Below are positions 1 through 8,416 of a DNA stretch of 32,140 nucleotides, one piece after another. Below the pieces are notes generated by a model that saw nothing but the letters and a program-made list of their open reading frames with translations, made no database searches and had not been told where the DNA came from. The stretch comes from Firmicutes bacterium UBA1393. GTDB lineage: Bacteria > Bacillota > DTU025. The DNA is taken from contig DBQN01000002.1 in assembly GCA_002305255.1 (NCBI GenBank), forward strand, positions 16,588-48,727. Direction: 5' to 3'. Each line of letters begins with the position of its first letter. Position 1 is the stretch's first letter. Both the position numbers and the translations under genes were made by a program.

Positions 1-545
1 ATGATGACGCTGGTGTCAAGAAGCTTTGGACGAGCTCTTCCCATGTAGGACTTGAGGGACTTGTCTCTTGCGCCCTGATGCCCGCGACCGCTTGCCTCCG
101 CGGTGCGCGGCTGGGCCATGAAGGACATTATCTCTTCGCGTTTGTGGTAGCCGACGATGAGACCTGCGACGGCCAGAACTACGTTGACGCCGATGGCTAT
201 GTAGCTGCCTGCTGTGGGGATAAGCGCGATGGGCACGGCTAGAAGATTGGCGATTATAAGACCGATTATGACGCCCAGGGCGGCCGAGACCACTCCTATC
301 GCCGATAGCCTGCGCACGCCTGTGTCGACTGACCTAGAGAAGGCTAAGTAAGCATGTCCAACCAAGGGAGCCACCAGAAAACCGATTAGTCCGCCTCCGG
401 TTATCGTACTCATCGTTGCCCTGAAAGCCACGCCCTGGCTCGATGGCGTCATGGCTTCCACCGGAAGGCTGCGGGAAATGAAGTAGCCCACGATCATGCC
501 CAGGACTGCCATGAACAGTCGGAGTCCACCGTAGCGCACTAGCAA
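1..545 (-). CDS. YacL-like PIN/TRAM membrane protein (partial, N-terminal part)
   Basis: This reading frame enters from the left edge, so only about 181 N-terminal residues are present. The visible part has four hydrophobic segments (about residues 8-26, 45-62, 82-103 and 108-130), then a basic linker, and ends with the motif PKLLDTSVII. That motif is the first strand and first catalytic Asp of a PIN nuclease domain. This arrangement matches the YacL family (four membrane helices, PIN, TRAM), a gene usually found just downstream of disA/carD in Firmicutes. I chose TTG at 545 because GGAGGT lies at 555-550. GTG at 539 is a possible alternative. The PIN fold suggests an RNase, but the substrate is unknown. 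It lies 82 bp downstream of carD on the same strand and is probably co-transcribed with it. Confidence 0.8.
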   Translation of the reverse strand, partial: MLVRYGGLRLFMAVLGMIVGYFISRSLPVEAMTPSSQGVAFRATMSTITGGGLIGFLVAPLVGHAYLAFSRSVDTGVRRLSAIGVVSAALGVIIGLIIANLLAVPIALIPTAGSYIAIGVNVVLAVAGLIVGYHKREEIMSFMAQPRTAEASGRGHQGARDKSLKSYMGRARPKLLDTSVI

Positions 546-627
546 TTTCACCTCCAAGTAGGTCGGATCGGCCGAGCCGAGCCGTTCCGGCTTATCGTTC
601 CCACGAGGGACGTGAAATATAGAGGCC

Positions 628-1116
628 CTACTCGTCGAGTATGGCCTCAATACACGCTGCGACCTCTTCGAGGCGCTTGTTCTGGACAATGCACAGTTCG
701 CTGCAGAGTATCTGCTTTGCGTCCTCGAGCATGCGCCTCTCGCCTGTTGACAGCCCCTTTTCCCTGTCTCTCAGGCCGAGATTGCGGACGACCTCTGCCA
801 CTATCAGCACGTCGCCCGTCTTCAGTTTTTCCATGTTTGCCCTGTACCTGCGATTCCAGTTTGGGCTCATCGACGTTTTCTCGCCTTTGAGCACTTCGTA
901 CACCGCATCAACCTCTTCAGGGCTGATCACCGATCTCAGGCCGACCTCTTCCGCATTACTACAGGGCACCATCACTCGCATGTCCCCCACAGATAGGCGC
1001 ATCACGTAGTACTGGTCGCGTCGCCCGAGGACCTCTCGCTCTTCGATCGCCTCAATAACCCCCGCTCCATGCCTGGGGTAGACTACATTGTCGCCCACAC
1101 CGAACACGGTAAACAC
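628..1116 (-). CDS. carD: CarD/CdnL-family RNA polymerase-binding regulator
   Basis: The 162-residue product begins with the family signature FGVGDNVVYPRHGAGVIEAI, the Tudor-like RNA-polymerase-interacting domain. A helical C-terminal half follows, with the Trp-containing segment around SPNWNRRYR that in CarD proteins contacts the upstream edge of the transcription bubble. CarD proteins bind the RNAP beta subunit and stabilise open complexes at many promoters. GTG at 1116 has AGGAGG only three bases upstream. GTG at 1107 would give a start (MFGVGDNVVYP) closer to typical family members, using AAGGTG as its ribosome site, so the start is uncertain by three codons. It has its own promoter at 1142-1170 and precedes the yacL-like gene. 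Confidence 0.93.
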   Translation of the reverse strand: MFTVFGVGDNVVYPRHGAGVIEAIEEREVLGRRDQYYVMRLSVGDMRVMVPCSNAEEVGLRSVISPEEVDAVYEVLKGEKTSMSPNWNRRYRANMEKLKTGDVLIVAEVVRNLGLRDREKGLSTGERRMLEDAKQILCSELCIVQNKRLEEVAACIEAILDE

Positions 1117-1141
1117 CTTCCTCCTCGGACCACCTTATGAA

Positions 1142-1170
1142 ATTGTACCATTGCCTGCTGAGATTGACAA
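1142..1170 (-). promoter_or_regulatory. Sigma-A promoter of carD
   Basis: On the minus strand, TTGTCA (1170-1165) and TACAAT (1147-1142) are separated by exactly 17 bp. The predicted start near 1135 leaves a leader of only about 20 nt before the carD GTG. Its -35 hexamer overlaps the -35 of the opposing promoter by five bases. Confidence 0.75.
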
Positions 1171-1192
1171 CGCACTAGGCCAAACGTATAAT
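1164..1192 (+). promoter_or_regulatory. Consensus sigma-A promoter of the 134-residue gene
   Basis: Perfect TTGACA (1164-1169) and perfect TATAAT (1187-1192) have an ideal 17-bp spacer. Transcription should start near 1199, giving a leader of about 54 nt before the TTG start at 1253. It shares its -35 region with the divergent carD promoter. Confidence 0.85.
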
Positions 1193-1252
1193 CAAGTTGA
1201 ACTTGGCAGGTGCCGAACAGCCAGCGTGAATGGGTTTTGGAGGTGACGTGCC

Positions 1253-1657
1253 TTGGCGGACTTCTCCTTTGCAGACTTCCAGGAGGCCGTGTCGGATTGC
1301 CTCATTCGCCACCGCAGCGTGCTAGATGTGATGACCAAGTTCCAGGAGGCGAGTTCCCGAGTCAACCGCGCGGTAGCCAAGTCAGTCACAAGCTGCGGCT
1401 GCACGGAGGTATGTGCAAAGCGCCAGAAGTTCCCCGAACACCCGGAAGGCACCACTCTGTCGCAGATAAAGCAGTTCATCGATACCCACATCTCTGGCGA
1501 GCTCTGCGCCGACTGCCGCGACGCGCTCGAGAACGAGGTGGGCAGATGCCTGTTCTACCTCGTCGCGCTGTGTGAGATCACAGGCGTTGACTTCAGCGAA
1601 GCGGTAGAGCGCGAGTGGGAGAGCCTACGCACCCTTGGCGTGTTCAACATGAGCTAG
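1253..1657 (+). CDS. Conserved Clostridia-type protein of unknown function (134 aa)
   Basis: The TTG start at 1253 is supported by GGAGGTG at 1239-1245 with good spacing and by a perfect upstream promoter. The soluble protein has an N-terminal helical segment with VAKSVTSCGC at about residues 41-50. A C-terminal helical part contains SGELCADCRDALENEVGRCL, so several Cys occur in CxC and CxxC settings. I recall similar short proteins in Clostridia, where this kind of sequence is sometimes labelled a DUF1573-associated or MazG-like protein near disA, but I cannot confirm that by search. The gene runs opposite to its neighbours and is inserted between disA and carD. Its stop is only 14 bp from the disA stop (convergent). 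The function is not known. Confidence 0.8.
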   Translation: MADFSFADFQEAVSDCLIRHRSVLDVMTKFQEASSRVNRAVAKSVTSCGCTEVCAKRQKFPEHPEGTTLSQIKQFIDTHISGELCADCRDALENEVGRCLFYLVALCEITGVDFSEAVEREWESLRTLGVFNMS

Positions 1658-1671
1658 GTATCCCCGTCCCA

Positions 1672-2730
1672 CTACAGCGTCAGGTTCCTTACTACCTGGT
1701 CCCTCAGGCGCGCCAGCCCTTCTCGGACGGCGCGTGCCCTTACTTCGCCTATTCCATCGATCTCATCGAGCTCTTCAGTGCTTGCTCCCCGTATCGCTTT
1801 GAGCGATCCGAAGCCATTTACGACGTTCTGAATCACCGACAGGGGCAGACGCGATATCTTCGAAAGCGCGCGATAGCCTCGCGGCATCATGGAAGACTCC
1901 GTGCTCACCGCTGAGTTCTGAGTAAGTGCCTTTGCCACCGCCTGCGCATCCAGCACCTCATCGAAGGGCCACTCCGCCAAGCTGTTCAGCAGCTTCTCCG
2001 CCTCTGCCTGGCCTCCGGCAGGCAGGTAGTCCATCACCACGAACAGCGCATCCTCGTAGGTGCCGCTGATGATCTCTTCCGACTGCACCTTTACGAGCCT
2101 TCCCTCCGAACCGAGCTCGGCGACGTAATCGGTTACCTCGTCCCAGGCACGCCTCAGCAGCTCGTAGCGCTGGATCACCTTGACGATGTCGCCTACGGTG
2201 ACCTCCTCGATGAACTCCAGGGCCGAGAGGTTGAGCAGCGCCCGAGAGAACACGTCCTGGTAGTTAGACATCGTTTGCAGTGCCTGATTGGCCTTGGCAA
2301 GCACCACGCCGATATCGCGCAGAACGTAGCGGGTGTGCCCCATGTACACCGTTATCACCGACCGCCGCTGGCTGATGGCTATCACAAGCTGGCCCGTCAT
2401 CTTCGCCACGCGCTCTGCTGTGCTGTGCCGCAATCCTGTCTCTCTGGAAGGGATGTCGGGGTCAGGAACGAGCGTGGCATTGGCCCACACGATTCTGTCA
2501 CCTGAGGAAGACAGGATTATGGCACCGTCCATCTTCGCCAGCTCATACATGGCGGCAGGCGAGAACTCCGCGTCGAGACGGAAGCCTCCCCTAACGATGG
2601 AGATCACCTCCGGCACGTCGCCAACGACTACAAAGCCGCCGGTGCGCGCCCGGAGTATGTTCTCCAGCCCCTCGTGAAGCGGCGTGCCCGGCGCGACCAT
2701 GCTGAATATCTTGCGGCTCTTCTCCGACAT
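1672..2730 (-). CDS. disA: DNA integrity scanning protein DisA, diadenylate cyclase
   Basis: The 352-residue length is typical of DisA. The N-terminal diadenylate cyclase domain carries the DGA motif (residues 68-70, MDGAIILS) and the nucleotide-binding segment RHSTAERVAK (about 101-110). Most DisA proteins I know have RHR at the latter site, so Ser at 103 is a small deviation. A helical spine follows. The C-terminal domain has helix-hairpin-helix repeats (GFGSLKAIRGASTEELDEI and DGIGEVRARAVREG) that bind branched DNA. DisA makes c-di-AMP while scanning DNA and reduces synthesis when it meets recombination intermediates. It is the last gene of the ctsR operon, starting four bases after the radA stop, as in Bacillus subtilis. 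Confidence 0.97.
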   Translation of the reverse strand: MSEKSRKIFSMVAPGTPLHEGLENILRARTGGFVVVGDVPEVISIVRGGFRLDAEFSPAAMYELAKMDGAIILSSSGDRIVWANATLVPDPDIPSRETGLRHSTAERVAKMTGQLVIAISQRRSVITVYMGHTRYVLRDIGVVLAKANQALQTMSNYQDVFSRALLNLSALEFIEEVTVGDIVKVIQRYELLRRAWDEVTDYVAELGSEGRLVKVQSEEIISGTYEDALFVVMDYLPAGGQAEAEKLLNSLAEWPFDEVLDAQAVAKALTQNSAVSTESSMMPRGYRALSKISRLPLSVIQNVVNGFGSLKAIRGASTEELDEIDGIGEVRARAVREGLARLRDQVVRNLTL

Positions 2731-2734
2731 CGCA

Positions 2735-4150
2735 TCAGCCCTCCCAGAACGCTGCGTCTATCGCCTCTCTCACACTGCCGACCCCCACAAGCTGAACGGC
2801 GCCGGTGCGACTTCGTTTGCCCAGTGACTTCAAGTTGTGCGCAGGCAGCACACATCGTGTGAAGCCGAGCCTCTCCGCCTCTGCCAGCCTCAGCTCCACC
2901 CGGCTGACGGCCCTCAACTCGCCGGCCAGCCCCACCTCGCCGAACACGATGGTGCCGGCGGCCACAGGCGCATTGCGGAAGCTCGACACGATGGCAGCGG
3001 CGACTGCCATGTCGCTCGCGGGCTCAGCAAGGCTCAATCCGCCGGCTACGTTCACGTATATGTCTTCGCCGCCGACGTTGAAACCTGCCCTGCGGTCCAG
3101 AACAGCAATGATTATGGCGGTCCTGTTGTGATCGACACCTGTGGTGGTTCTGCGCGGCACTCCCGTCACCGACCTGGCCACCAGTGCCTGCACCTCGACG
3201 AGCAGAGGCCTGGCCCCCTCCACACTCGCCGTGACAACAGAACCCGCGGCCTGACCCGGCCTCTCCGACAGCAGTGTCTCCGACGGGTTGGCGACCTCCT
3301 CGAGCCCTGAGTCTGTCATAGCGAAGATTCCGACCTCATCGGTGGAGCCATACCTGTTCTTGGCCGCCCTGACGATCCTGTGGGCGTGTACACCCTCGCC
3401 CTCGAAGTAGAGCACCGTGTCGACCACGTGCTCGAGCACCTTCGGCCCGGCGATGGCACCCGCCTTGGTCACGTGCCCGACAAGGAACACAGGGATGGCC
3501 AGTTCCTTCGCGGCGCGCATCAACGCCGCCGTGCACTCCCTGACCTGAGTCACGCTTCCGGGCGATGACTGAACCGATGGTTCATCCATGGTCTGTATTG
3601 AGTCTATCACAACGAGAGACGGGTTTAGCCTGCCTATCTGCTCAATCACGGCAACAATGTCAGTCTCCGACATCACCATGAGCCGTTCCGCACGGATGCC
3701 CAGGCGCGCTGCCCTGATCCCCACCTGCCGGGCCGACTCCTCGCCCGTGACGTACAGCACACTGCCGTAGGCTCGAGCGATCCTGTCGGACACCTGCAAC
3801 AACAGCGTTGACTTGCCTATTCCCGGGTCGCCACCGATGAGGGCTACCGAACCGGGCACGATCCCGCCGCCCATCACCCTGTCGAACTCAGAGATGCCCG
3901 TGGTCAACCTGTGCTCTTCCATGGCGGCGACATCGCCGACGGGTACCGGTCCCGAAGCCGCCCGACTGATTCCGGCGATGCCGGCCACCCCCGCGGCTGA
4001 ACGCAACGCCGGCCGGGCCGATGGCCCGGGGTCGATCCTGGTGGTCTCTTCGAAGGTGTTCCAGGCCGAACAACCCGGGCATCTGCCCATCCACTTTGCC
4101 GACTCATAGCCGCATTCGCTGCAGCTGAATACGCGCTTCGGCGCCTTCAT
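2735..4150 (-). CDS. radA: DNA repair protein RadA (branch migration ATPase)
   Basis: The 471-residue protein has the full RadA layout. The N-terminal zinc finger has Cys at about 10, 13, 24 and 27 (CSECGY, CPGC). A RecA-like core has Walker A GGDPGIGKST near residues 106-115, and the RadA-specific KNRYGS motif is near residue 265. The C-terminal part is a Lon-protease-like domain. RadA acts in recombination by driving branch migration of strand-exchange intermediates. The ATG start overlaps the clpC stop as ATGA (4147-4150), so translation is likely coupled. Confidence 0.97.
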   Translation of the reverse strand: MKAPKRVFSCSECGYESAKWMGRCPGCSAWNTFEETTRIDPGPSARPALRSAAGVAGIAGISRAASGPVPVGDVAAMEEHRLTTGISEFDRVMGGGIVPGSVALIGGDPGIGKSTLLLQVSDRIARAYGSVLYVTGEESARQVGIRAARLGIRAERLMVMSETDIVAVIEQIGRLNPSLVVIDSIQTMDEPSVQSSPGSVTQVRECTAALMRAAKELAIPVFLVGHVTKAGAIAGPKVLEHVVDTVLYFEGEGVHAHRIVRAAKNRYGSTDEVGIFAMTDSGLEEVANPSETLLSERPGQAAGSVVTASVEGARPLLVEVQALVARSVTGVPRRTTTGVDHNRTAIIIAVLDRRAGFNVGGEDIYVNVAGGLSLAEPASDMAVAAAIVSSFRNAPVAAGTIVFGEVGLAGELRAVSRVELRLAEAERLGFTRCVLPAHNLKSLGKRSRTGAVQLVGVGSVREAIDAAFWEG

Positions 4151-6663
4151 CCGTCTACCCTGAACACAAGCTTGCCCTTGGCGTCCGGGTCAACATCGAC
4201 TGTGACTGTGGTGCCGTGAGGGATCTTGCCGCCGATGATCTCATCTGACAACCTGTCTTCAACCATACGCTGCACCACACGCCGCAGGGGCCGTGCCCCG
4301 TAGTCGGGGTCGTAACCCTCCTTGACAAGCAATTTCTTGGCTTCCGGTGTGAACTGCAACGTAATGCCTGCCGGAGCCACATGCGTCTTGACTGTGTCGA
4401 GCACCAGATCAATGATCTTGTCCATGTCATCCAGGTCAAGGCTCTTGAACACGATCACATCATCGATCCTGTTGAGGAACTCAGGCCTGAAAGTGCGCTT
4501 GAGCTCCGTCATTACCTTGTCCTTCATGCGCTCGTATGACGCCTCTCCACCTGTATCGGCCACGAATCCCAGCACTGCGTCGCGCCTCAGTTGGGTCGCG
4601 CCCACGTTGCTCGTCATGATCAGCACTGTGTTGCGGAAGTCGACGGTGCGACCGTGCCCGTCGGTGAGACGTCCGTCCTCCAGCACCTGCAGCAGGATGT
4701 TGAACACCTCAGGGTGCGCCTTCTCGATCTCGTCGAACAGCACCACGGAATAGGGCTTGCGCCTCACCTTCTCTGTGAGCTGCCCTGCCTCGTCGTATCC
4801 GACGTAGCCGGGAGGCGCTCCAATGAGCCTGCTCACGGTGTGGCGCTCCATATACTCCGACATGTCGAGCCTGATCATGGCGTCTTCACTGCCGAACAGC
4901 GCCTCAGCCAGTGCTCTGGCCAGCTCTGTTTTGCCCACGCCTGTGGGGCCGAGGAACAGGAAAGACCCCACCGGGCGCCTGGGGTTCTTCAGGCCTGCAT
5001 GTGCCCGGCGCACCGCGCGCGCAACGGCCGCAACGGCATCATTCTGCGACACTACCCGCTCGTGCAGGATGTCCTCCAGACGCAGAAGGCGCTGGGCGTC
5101 AGTCTCCTCAAGCTTGGTCACCGGCACCCCGGTCCATGCCGCTACTACCGCTGCGATATCGTTAGCCGTTACCATCGCACCATCGATGTAGCGTCGGTTC
5201 TGCCACTCCTTGCGCTGCTCGTCGATGCTCTCGCGCATCTTGGTCTCCTCATCGCGAAGCACGGCGGCCTTCTCGAACTCCTCGTTCTGTATGGCCGATT
5301 CCTTCTCCATCTTGATGCGCTCAAGTTCGCTCTCGAGCTTCTTGATGTCGGAAGGAGCCACGTGCGCCGCAAGGCGAGCCTTTGATGACGCCTCATCGAT
5401 GAGGTCGATGGCCTTGTCGGGCAGGAACCTGTCGGTGATGTATCTGTCTGACAGCGCCACCGCCGCGCGCAAAGCATCGTCGGTGATCTTCACCCTGTGG
5501 TGCGCCTCGTATCTGTCGCGCAGACCTTCCAGTATAGCTATGGTGGCCTCGGTACTGGGCTCACCCACCTGAATCGGCTGGAACCTGCGCTCAAGGGCCG
5601 CATCCTTCTCGATGTGCTTTCGGTACTCATCCAGCGTGGTCGCGCCTACGCACTGCAGCTCGCCCCTGGCCAGTGCGGGCTTGAGGATGTTCGCTGCATC
5701 CAGGGAGCCTTCAGCGGCGCCGGCGCCGACAACGGTGTGCAGTTCGTCTATGAACAGGATCACATCGCCTGAGCTGATGATCTCGTCTATCACCCGCTTG
5801 AGTCTCTCCTCGAACTCGCCCCTGTACTTTGTTCCCGCCACCAGCGAGCCAAGGTCGAGGGTGAGCACGCGCTTGCCCAGGAGCAGCTCAGGAACGTCGC
5901 CGCTGACCAGCCGCTGCGCCAGGCCTTCAACGATGGCCGTCTTTCCGACGCCAGGGTCGCCGATGAGCACAGGGTTGTTCTTCGTTCTCCTCGAGAGCAC
6001 CTGGATGACGCGGTTCATCTCAGTCTGCCTACCGATCACCGGGTCGAGCTTGCCATCGCGGGCAAGGGCAGTGAGATCGCGCCCGAACTGCTCAAGTGTG
6101 GGCGTACCCTTCTTGCGGCCGTGCCGCGCGAGGGGTCCCTCTTTCCCTGCCTGCTGAGGTCCGCCGCCGCTGCCGCCTGCCCCGGCACCGGCGTCGGCTC
6201 CCTCCTGCGCCCTGGCTGAACCCTGGGCCAGGTTGAGCAGAGACACTACCTGGTCGCGCACCTTGTCGAGATCGGCGTCTAGGTTCTGCAACACTTGCGC
6301 CGCGATGCCTTCACCCTCGCGGATGAGCCCCAGCAGCAGGTGGTGGGTGTCAACATAACCGTTGCCCATGCCGCGCGCCTCTTCGATGGCCAGCTGAAGC
6401 ACGCGCTTGACGCGCGGGCTGAGGCTGATGGGGCCGCCGGCGACCTCGGTATCGCCCTTTCCTATGATCGATTCGACCTGTTCTCTGACGGCATCAGCCT
6501 CGATGCCGAGGGCAGCAAGGGCTCTGGCCGCGACGCCATGTCCTTCACGGGTCAGGCCGAGCAGGAGGTGCTCAGTCCCGAGCACATCGTGGCCCAGCTT
6601 TCGGGCTTCCTCCTGTGACAGGAAGAGAACCCTTTGCGCCCTTTCTGTGAATGCCCCAAACAT
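4147..6663 (-). CDS. clpC: ATP-dependent protease ATPase subunit ClpC
   Basis: The 838-residue class I Hsp100 protein has two N-terminal Clp_N repeats (about 1-145). A Gly/Ala-rich linker (about 150-185) is longer and more low-complexity than in B. subtilis ClpC. The first AAA+ domain has Walker A GDPGVGKT at 235-242 and Walker B VILFIDE at 301-307. A UVR-type coiled M domain lies around 440-490. The second AAA+ domain has Walker A GPTGVGKT at 572-579, followed by a C-terminal Clp domain. ClpC unfolds substrates marked by phospho-arginine or delivered by adaptors and feeds them to ClpP. AAGGAGGAG precedes the ATG. The mcsB stop is six bases upstream. Confidence 0.98.
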   Translation of the reverse strand: MFGAFTERAQRVLFLSQEEARKLGHDVLGTEHLLLGLTREGHGVAARALAALGIEADAVREQVESIIGKGDTEVAGGPISLSPRVKRVLQLAIEEARGMGNGYVDTHHLLLGLIREGEGIAAQVLQNLDADLDKVRDQVVSLLNLAQGSARAQEGADAGAGAGGSGGGPQQAGKEGPLARHGRKKGTPTLEQFGRDLTALARDGKLDPVIGRQTEMNRVIQVLSRRTKNNPVLIGDPGVGKTAIVEGLAQRLVSGDVPELLLGKRVLTLDLGSLVAGTKYRGEFEERLKRVIDEIISSGDVILFIDELHTVVGAGAAEGSLDAANILKPALARGELQCVGATTLDEYRKHIEKDAALERRFQPIQVGEPSTEATIAILEGLRDRYEAHHRVKITDDALRAAVALSDRYITDRFLPDKAIDLIDEASSKARLAAHVAPSDIKKLESELERIKMEKESAIQNEEFEKAAVLRDEETKMRESIDEQRKEWQNRRYIDGAMVTANDIAAVVAAWTGVPVTKLEETDAQRLLRLEDILHERVVSQNDAVAAVARAVRRAHAGLKNPRRPVGSFLFLGPTGVGKTELARALAEALFGSEDAMIRLDMSEYMERHTVSRLIGAPPGYVGYDEAGQLTEKVRRKPYSVVLFDEIEKAHPEVFNILLQVLEDGRLTDGHGRTVDFRNTVLIMTSNVGATQLRRDAVLGFVADTGGEASYERMKDKVMTELKRTFRPEFLNRIDDVIVFKSLDLDDMDKIIDLVLDTVKTHVAPAGITLQFTPEAKKLLVKEGYDPDYGARPLRRVVQRMVEDRLSDEIIGGKIPHGTTVTVDVDPDAKGKLVFRVDG

Positions 6664-6669
6664 GACTTG

Positions 6670-7755
6670 TTACTCCTCCTTGTCGGCAGCAGAATCGCCT
6701 GGCCGGCCCCGTTTCGGGGCCTGGCCGCCGAATCTTTCACGTATCATCGCAGCCCTGGCAAGATCGCGCTCCCACACAGAGAGTTCTCGTCCGGCAGAGC
6801 GCTGGATATGCGCTGGCATGGTGTTCACTGACACCCTCGTCAGCAAGTCCTCCGGCACATTGGTGATGAGGCCCAGGTCTCCGCCGAGCTTCACATCGGA
6901 TATCAGCCGGAGCGCCTCCTCCGACGGCATCAGGCGCGCATTGGTCAGGAGACCGTAGGAACGAAAGATCTTGTCTTCAAGCTGCATTCGCGCGTCATTC
7001 ATCAGCGCGCGGCGGGCTGCCCTCTCGCTGTCCATGATCTGCTTGACGATTGCCCTGAGGTGCGCGATGATCTCCTCTTCCGCCCTGCCCATGGTCACCT
7101 GGTTGCTCACCTGGAATAGGTTGCCCACTGCGTCAGTGCCCTCGCCGTAGATGCCGCGCACTGCCACACCCACCTTTGACACTGCCCCCAGCACCTGGCC
7201 GATCATGTTCGTGGCCGCGAGCGCAGGCAGGTGCAGCATCACCGAGGCGCGCATCCCGGTGCCTACATTCGTGGGGCAGGCGGCAAGGTAACCTAGCTCA
7301 GCATCGAACGCGTAGTCAATCGTCTCCTCCACCGCATCATCGGCCGCCCATGCCAGCCTGAGTGCCTGATCAAGCTGGAACCCCGGCAAGATGGCCTGTA
7401 TCCTGAGGTGGTCTTCCTCATTGATCATGATGCACATGGAGTTGTCGCGGTTCAACACCAGCGCCCGTCCGGCGGGCTCACTTATGTGCTGTGGGCTGGT
7501 GAGGTGCTCCTCTACAGCTATCTGCCTGTCTACGGCCGACATCTTTGCGAGGCGCAACATCTCCACAGGGCCTATCGACGGCGTCGACTCCACCGCGTGG
7601 AGGATCTTCTCCAGAACGGCCTCGAGCTGACCGGCTTTTGCGCGGTTTGGGAACGGCACGCCCGCGAGGTTCCTCGCCAGTCTCACCCTACTGGACACTA
7701 CGATGTCGGAATCGGGCCCGCCCCCTGATACCCAGAGCGCCCCGTCTTTCAACAC
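6670..7755 (-). CDS. mcsB: Protein-arginine kinase McsB
   Basis: The 361-residue product belongs to the phosphagen-kinase-like protein arginine kinases. The visible signatures are SSRVRLARNL near the N-terminus, EEHLTSPQH, CPTNVGTGMRASVMLHLP, and the nucleotide-binding loop RGIYGEGTDAVGNLFQ. A C-terminal RDLARA (about 330-335) fits the RDXXRA motif that forms the allosteric phospho-arginine pocket in McsB. It phosphorylates arginines on damaged proteins, marking them for ClpCP, and inactivates CtsR during stress. The GTG start overlaps the mcsA end by seven bases with no strong ribosome site, so it probably depends on translational coupling. Confidence 0.97.
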   Translation of the reverse strand: MLKDGALWVSGGGPDSDIVVSSRVRLARNLAGVPFPNRAKAGQLEAVLEKILHAVESTPSIGPVEMLRLAKMSAVDRQIAVEEHLTSPQHISEPAGRALVLNRDNSMCIMINEEDHLRIQAILPGFQLDQALRLAWAADDAVEETIDYAFDAELGYLAACPTNVGTGMRASVMLHLPALAATNMIGQVLGAVSKVGVAVRGIYGEGTDAVGNLFQVSNQVTMGRAEEEIIAHLRAIVKQIMDSERAARRALMNDARMQLEDKIFRSYGLLTNARLMPSEEALRLISDVKLGGDLGLITNVPEDLLTRVSVNTMPAHIQRSAGRELSVWERDLARAAMIRERFGGQAPKRGRPGDSAADKEE

Positions 7756-8414
7756 GTGCCATCACCACCATCGGGGTTGCCACTGCCGCCGCAGCTGCCG
7801 CCGCTACCGCTGTCACCGCCGCCGCCGCTGCCGCCGGCCGAATTGTCGCCGCCGCCGGTGCTGTCGGTGCTGTCGGCGCCGGGCTTGGGGTCAGCTTGCT
7901 TCTGCTGCCTGGCCTCTAGCTCCCTGATTCTGTCTCTCACCTTAGCCGCCTGCTCGTACTCCTCCAGCGAGATCAGGCGTTTGAGATCGGCCCTGAGCGT
8001 TTCAAGCTCGCGACGGAACCTGAACGCATTGCCCGACCTCACCGGGGCCTTGCCCGTGTGTCGGGTGTGGCCGTGCACCTGTGCGATGATGGGTCGAAGC
8101 ATCGGCTCAAACTGCGCGTAGCAGTCGGAACATCCTAGAAAGCCGCTGTTGGTGAAGTCGGCGTAGTCGGTCTCGCACGTTGCGCACCTCCGCCGCACGC
8201 CACCGGGAATGCCCACGGGGTAGACGGCCGCACCGCCGCTTTGCAGCAAGCCCGCCACAAGGTTGGAGAAGGCGAACTTGGGCCCTGCGAGCACCTGCAG
8301 TTCCCCGCGCTTCTCCGCGCACTGCTGACACAAGTGCAGCTCGGTGCGGGCTCCATTGACTACCTGCGTAACATGCACATTAGCCTGCCGTTCATTGCAC
8401 GACTGGCATAGCAT
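7749..8414 (-). CDS. mcsA: McsA, activator of the McsB kinase, with a Gly/Ser-rich tail
   Basis: I chose ATG at 8414 because AAGGAGG ends about eight bases upstream. The in-frame TTG at 8420 would lie too close to it. The 221-residue product has two zinc-binding halves: Cys 3, 6, 29 and 32, and a second CATC...CSDC pair. A UVR-type helical segment follows (LRADLKRLISLEEYEQAAKV). McsA activates McsB and joins the CtsR control circuit. The odd feature is the last 45 or so residues, almost entirely Gly, Ser, Asp and Asn and ending in Cys, which is not part of the usual family core. The ctsR stop is two bases upstream of the ATG. Confidence 0.95.
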   Translation of the reverse strand: MLCQSCNERQANVHVTQVVNGARTELHLCQQCAEKRGELQVLAGPKFAFSNLVAGLLQSGGAAVYPVGIPGGVRRRCATCETDYADFTNSGFLGCSDCYAQFEPMLRPIIAQVHGHTRHTGKAPVRSGNAFRFRRELETLRADLKRLISLEEYEQAAKVRDRIRELEARQQKQADPKPGADSTDSTGGGDNSAGGSGGGGDSGSGGSCGGSGNPDGGDGTC

Positions 8415-8416
8415 GC

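Noticed and set aside
4591..5385. 264-codon plus-strand frame inside clpC
   Set aside because: It is a shadow of the clpC coding strand with no ribosome site and no recognisable domain.
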